Source: Streptomyces sp. NBC_01262 (GTDB lineage Bacteria > Actinomycetota > Actinomycetes > Streptomycetales > Streptomycetaceae). From it: 64,000 bases of DNA. The notes beneath the pieces are model-generated. The model saw only the letters and a program-made list of their open reading frames with translations. It was not told where the DNA came from and searched no databases. The stretch is from positions 9,532,501 to 9,596,500 of the forward strand of contig NZ_CP108462.1 of the NCBI RefSeq assembly GCF_036226365.1, given 5' to 3'. A program made the translations under genes and the position numbers. This document shows positions 60,993-64,000 of the stretch, piece after piece (the first letter of the stretch is position 1; each line of letters starts with the position of its first letter).

Positions 60993-62614
60993 AACCAAAG
61001 AAACCGGCCGCTACGAAACTCGGGGCAGCTCACGGCGATGATGAGCAAGAAGGTCAGGGCGGTTGTGAGGGTGCGCAGGCGGCGGGTGGTGCGGGCGGCC
61101 TGGTGGTGTTCGCGTCGTTGGGCCTCGAGGCTGGCGGTCAGGAAGGACCGTTCCAGCGGCGTGAGAGGGTCGGGGCCGGCGGGCGGGGTGAAGGCTTCCT
61201 GCGCCGCGGTCAGCCGGGCGCCCCTGTATAAGGCGCCGATGTCGCGGTCGAGCTGGTCCCAGGCGGTGGCGGCCTCAGTGAGCTGACGGTGCTGGCGCAG
61301 CAGGTCGCGGTCGCGTTCGATCCAGGCGTGCAGCCGGGGCCAGGCGGTGATGAGGGCTTCGTGGGCGAGGTCGACGGTGTCGTCGTCGAGGGTGATCAGG
61401 CGGGCGGTGGCCAGTCGGTCGAGTACGGCCGTGGTGTCGGCAGGGCCGTCGGCGGGAAGTTCGGTGCGGCGGGCGGGGCGGCTGGTGTCATCGGTTCCCT
61501 CGCCGGGGGCGATCAGCCGCAGCATCACGTGGCGCGCGAGCGTGGCCTGGTGGGTGGAGAGCCCCGTGTAGCACTCCTCGGCGGTGCGGGCGATGGCGCC
61601 GTGGACGCCGCCGGCGGCTTGGTAGCCGTCGAGGGTCAGGGTGCGGCCGCGGCGGCGGCGCCAGGTTTCCAGCAGCGCGTGCGACATCAGTGGCAGGGCC
61701 CCGGGCTGGTCGGCGACGTCCGCGATGACCTGCGAGGTCAGGGCCCGCTCGACGACCAGGCCCTCGGCGGCGGCGGGCTTGACGATGGCCTCGCGCAGTT
61801 CGTCCCCGTTCATCGGGGCGACCAGCAGGCTGGCGCCGCGCAGGGCGGCCGCGAGGTTGCGGTGCTCGCCGCAGCGGCCGTAGAAGTCCGCCCGCACCGC
61901 GATCACCACACGCAGCCGACTGCCCAGGCTGCGGGCGGCGAGCAGCAGGTCGATGAACCGGGCGCGTTCGGCGGGGTCCTGGCAGAGGGTGAAGACCTCC
62001 TCGAACTGGTCCACCACCACCCAGGTGTCCCCGGCGCCGTCCACCGGGGCGAGCGTGCGCCCGTGGGCGAGGGCCGGCTGCTCGCCCGGGGTCAGAATCC
62101 GCACCGCCGTCGGACGCTCCCCAGGCCAGGCCTGGCCGCGCAGCAGCGGGATCAGCCCCGCCCGCAGCAGTGACGACTTCCCGCTGCCGGAAGTGCCCAC
62201 CACGGCCACAAGCCGGTTGTCCAGCGCCAGCTGCGAAAGGTCGGCGACCAGCTGGCCGCGGCCGAAGAACCGGCCGCTGTCACCCGGCTCGAACCGCGCC
62301 AGCCCGCGGTACGGCGCCGCGCTCCCGTCATCCTCGGGCGGTTGTCCAGACTCGTCCTGGGCCGCCTGCTGCCAGTGCCGCTCCCACTCGTGGGCGTCGC
62401 CGCCGCAGGCCCGCACGTACGCAAGGACAACCGGCAGGGACGCAAGCCGCTCCCCCGCCGCCGCCTCGGACAGCGTGGCCGCCGTATAGCCGGCCCGCCC
62501 GGCCATGGCCCGGTAGGTGATCCCACCGGTCCGGTGCCGCAGTTCACGCAAGTCGACGGCAAACCGCTGGACCGGCCCAGCCTCAGGATCCAGCGGACTC
62601 TCCGGACGCCCCAT
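60959..62614 (-). pseudogene. HTH-nSTAND1 NTPase, C-terminus lost at IS3 scar
   Basis: From the ATG at 62614 (GGGAGGG upstream): an XRE-like helix-turn-helix (VDLRELRHRTGGITYRAMAG), then an nSTAND1 NTPase with PYRGLARFEPGDSGRFFGRG, LVAVVGTSGSGKSSLLRAGL (Walker A) and WVVVDQFEEVFTLCQDPAER (Walker B), RVVIAVRADFYGRC, and a transmembrane start RLRTLTTALTFLLIIAVS. Family members continue into WD40 repeats. Here the frame turns, after LLIIAVS at about 61036, into residues antisense to the IS3 scrap. The sensor domain is therefore missing. Confidence 0.85.
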
Positions 62615-62754
62615 CCCGCTCACCCTCCCACACCAAGACAACGACGGCCGAGCTCATCGCACGGCCGATCAGCAGCAGATCTCGGCCCTCAGCCCCAGGC
62701 TCCCGGACCACTGACGGCACCGCCGGCCAGGACGCAGGCAGCGCCCGCACCCCG

Positions 62755-62793
62755 GTGTCCCACGTTTCCTCCCCCGCAGGGAACGTGGGACAC
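62755..62793. promoter_or_regulatory. 12-bp perfect inverted repeat
   Basis: GTGTCCCACGTT (62755-62766) and AACGTGGGACAC (62782-62793), spacer 15 nt. It lies 140 bp upstream of the divergent NTPase start and 275 bp upstream of the secreted protein. Operator or hairpin; no partner regulator is evident. Confidence 0.55.
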
Positions 62794-62828
62794 CTCCCCC
62801 CTGCACCAACGAGTCCAGCCGACTCCCA

Positions 62829-62938
62829 GTTGATTGGCAGCCCCTTCCCGGCCCGCCAATCAACCCGCGAACGGCACTCCAGGAACCAGCGGCACCGAAC
62901 CAGTTGTCAGGCCGCACCCGAGCGGGCTGCCAATCAAC
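62829..62938. repeat. 15-bp inverted repeat, arms 80 bp apart
   Basis: GTTGATTGGCAGCCC (62829-62843) and GGGCTGCCAATCAAC (62924-62938), with a third CGCCAATCAACCC at 62855. No gene is seen in 62615-63067; the arms could mark a small mobile element or repeated binding sites. Confidence 0.5.
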
Positions 62939-63067
62939 CAGCCAGCCGATGCAATCGGTACGTCCACCCCACGGGGGGCCTGGGAAGGCCAAGGACGCCC
63001 GCCCCGGCCGGACCGGGGCGGGCTAGCAGGTGCACGTCATTGCGCATTCCCGCGCAGAGGAGGAAAA

Positions 63068-63469
63068 GTGATCACGAACTTCAAGTCCAAGCTGATGAGG
63101 TACGGGCTCGCGTCAGCGGCCCTGGCCGCACTCGCTGTTCCGGTAACCGTGGTCGGAACGGCCGCCCCCGCATCCGCGGCGGCGTCCTGCGGCACGAATC
63201 CTTACGACCACGACTTCACCGCAAACGTGAGGCAGACGGCGGGCGTCAGCGCGAACATGCGCAGCGGCTCCAGCACAAGCTGCGGTGTCGTGGGCTGGGC
63301 CGACAATCAGGACGTCCTCGACTACTACTGCTACACGTGGAACTCCAGCGGCACGGCCACCTGGACGTACCTCCACAACGTCACCGACAACACGTACGGG
63401 TGGGTAAGCGACTCGCTGCTGCCCAGCAACGGCACCTTCCGCGGCTCCGGCTATGGGTGCGGCTTCTGA
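63068..63469 (+). CDS. Small secreted SH3-like protein
   Basis: The product is 133 residues, GTG start behind GAGGAGG. The signal peptide is clear: FKSKLMRYGLASAALAALAV, PVTVVGTAAPASA with cleavage near residue 37. The mature ~96 residues hold four Cys and an SH3_3-like pattern (GVSANMRSGSSTSCGVVGWA, TWTYLHNVTDNTYGWVSDSL). Such proteins are exported and may bind cell wall. It is monocistronic; two inverted repeats lie in its upstream region. Confidence 0.85.
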   Translation: MITNFKSKLMRYGLASAALAALAVPVTVVGTAAPASAAASCGTNPYDHDFTANVRQTAGVSANMRSGSSTSCGVVGWADNQDVLDYYCYTWNSSGTATWTYLHNVTDNTYGWVSDSLLPSNGTFRGSGYGCGF

Positions 63470-63589
63470 CCCGGAGACGCGCCGACACCGCGGCCATCGC
63501 TCTGAGAAGCCATCCGCTCTCCGCTCAGCATGCTTGATCAGTCGGACAGGTTTCGTGTTCGGGTGATCTCGCAGTGGTCGGGACACAAC

Positions 63590-63650
63590 AGCAGGGCCTC
63601 TTGGCAGCTCGGGGTGCGAACCCATCCGAGTTGCGCCAGGAGGCCCTGTT
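63590..63650. other. Imperfect hairpin, possible IS end
   Basis: AGCAGGGCCTCTTGGCAGCT and, inverted, the arm at 63626-63650 (CCGAGTTGCGCCAGGAGGCC). An ATG frame begins right after (MSQPFGSPTAPGRQL) and stops soon. It resembles the leader hairpin of an insertion sequence whose transposase is deleted. Confidence 0.35.
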
Positions 63651-63688
63651 ATGTCACAGCCGTTTGGTTCGCCCACAGCGCCGGGCCG

Positions 63689-63840
63689 CCAGCTGACGTC
63701 TACAGCCTGGGGCAGCTGATCGGCTGGGCGATCACCGGCAGGAACCCGCTGGAGAACATTCCCCTGCTCCCGGACTCCGGTCTACGGCGTGGGGTCGTCA
63801 GGGAGGCGACGCGACCGAACCCCGCCCGTCGGCCGGCAAG
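63689..63840 (+). pseudogene. Serine/threonine protein kinase fragment
   Basis: The frame reads ADVYSLGQLIGWAITGRNPL, ENIPLLPDSGLRRGVVREAT and RPNPARRPA. This is the C-lobe after the activation segment (DVYSLG) with the conserved R of the RRP motif. The N-lobe and catalytic loop are absent. From 63841 to the window end nothing else is recognised. Confidence 0.6.
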
Positions 63841-64000
63841 TAGCGGGGTCCCTTCGCCCCGGCTCCGGCACTTTGCCGGTGCCAGGCCGAGGCGGGCAGG
63901 TGGTCGGCGGCGGCGTCCGCTCGGGCTGCGGTGCGGTCCTGGTTGATCCGCACCCGGGTGCTGCAAGCGACGGCGAGGACGTAGCCAATCCGGCGGGCTT

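Noticed and set aside
63841..64000. Minus-strand frames at the window end
   Set aside because: Pro/Arg/Ser-rich, no start signal or motif; too little sequence to judge.
1..64000. tRNA, rRNA, riboswitch and replication-origin signals
   Set aside because: No cloverleaf with a conserved T-loop, no rRNA-like segment, no DnaA-box cluster and no recognised riboswitch was found by eye; a covariance-model scan would be decisive.

Overview
The window is high-GC actinobacterial DNA. Codon use, GTG/TTG starts behind GGAGG-type ribosome sites, short Streptomyces-type families (DUF397, DUF5753-XRE, DUF6247, DUF6233-like), an LAxTG sorting signal and the density of insertion sequences all point to Streptomyces, most likely an accessory region such as a chromosome arm or large linear replicon. 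No rRNA, tRNA, replication origin or CRISPR array was seen.

Layout. 1-5.2 kb: the tail of an MFS exporter, a small membrane protein, a membrane PP2C/SpoIIE-type phosphatase, a cluster of 18-nt repeats and a sortase-type surface protein. 5.2-14.4 kb: a mobile-element graveyard. It holds a beta-trefoil gene copy, a recombinase scrap, a truncated IS630, an IS110 with a candidate bridge-RNA region, a frameshifted IS701 with TIRs and target duplication, and an IS4-type element flanked by two inverted IS110 tails. Small uncharacterised genes lie between them. 14.4-20.2 kb: a DUF6247/ParE-like gene pair, an ADP-ribosylglycohydrolase, a membrane pentapeptide-repeat protein and a frameshifted P-loop kinase, with recurrent TGCGCA-type palindromes in the intergenic DNA. 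20.8-24.1 kb: a large membrane-anchored protein ending in a nuclease-like toxin domain, followed at once by a SUKH (SMI1/KNR4) gene. This is a probable toxin-immunity pair. 24.9-27.1 kb: a membrane STAND-like NTPase with TPRs. 27.2-28.9 kb: an ISL3 element. 29-36.2 kb: single genes (nucleotidyltransferase-like, kinase-fold, GNAT, membrane proteins) and pseudogenes.

36.4-39.8 kb holds the one clear central-metabolism gene, pyruvate carboxylase, with a strong terminator. 41.2-42 kb is a second copy of the beta-trefoil block. 42.3-45.2 kb is an overlapping glutamine-synthetase-family/amino-acid-permease pair, probably for uptake and gamma-glutamylation of an amine. 45.3-51.1 kb contains uncharacterised genes, a divergent regulator cluster (HATPase, XRE-DUF5753, DUF397), a methyltransferase and a NUDIX hydrolase.

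51.2-61 kb is a nested transposon stack. A zinc-ribbon gene is split by an IS3 element with a 3-bp target duplication. That IS3 is itself split inside orfB by two translation-identical IS21-family elements in direct tandem, 5 bp apart. Removing the insertions restores both reading frames. 61-64 kb holds an nSTAND1 NTPase that lost its C-terminus at an IS3 scar, a small secreted SH3-like protein and a protein-kinase fragment.
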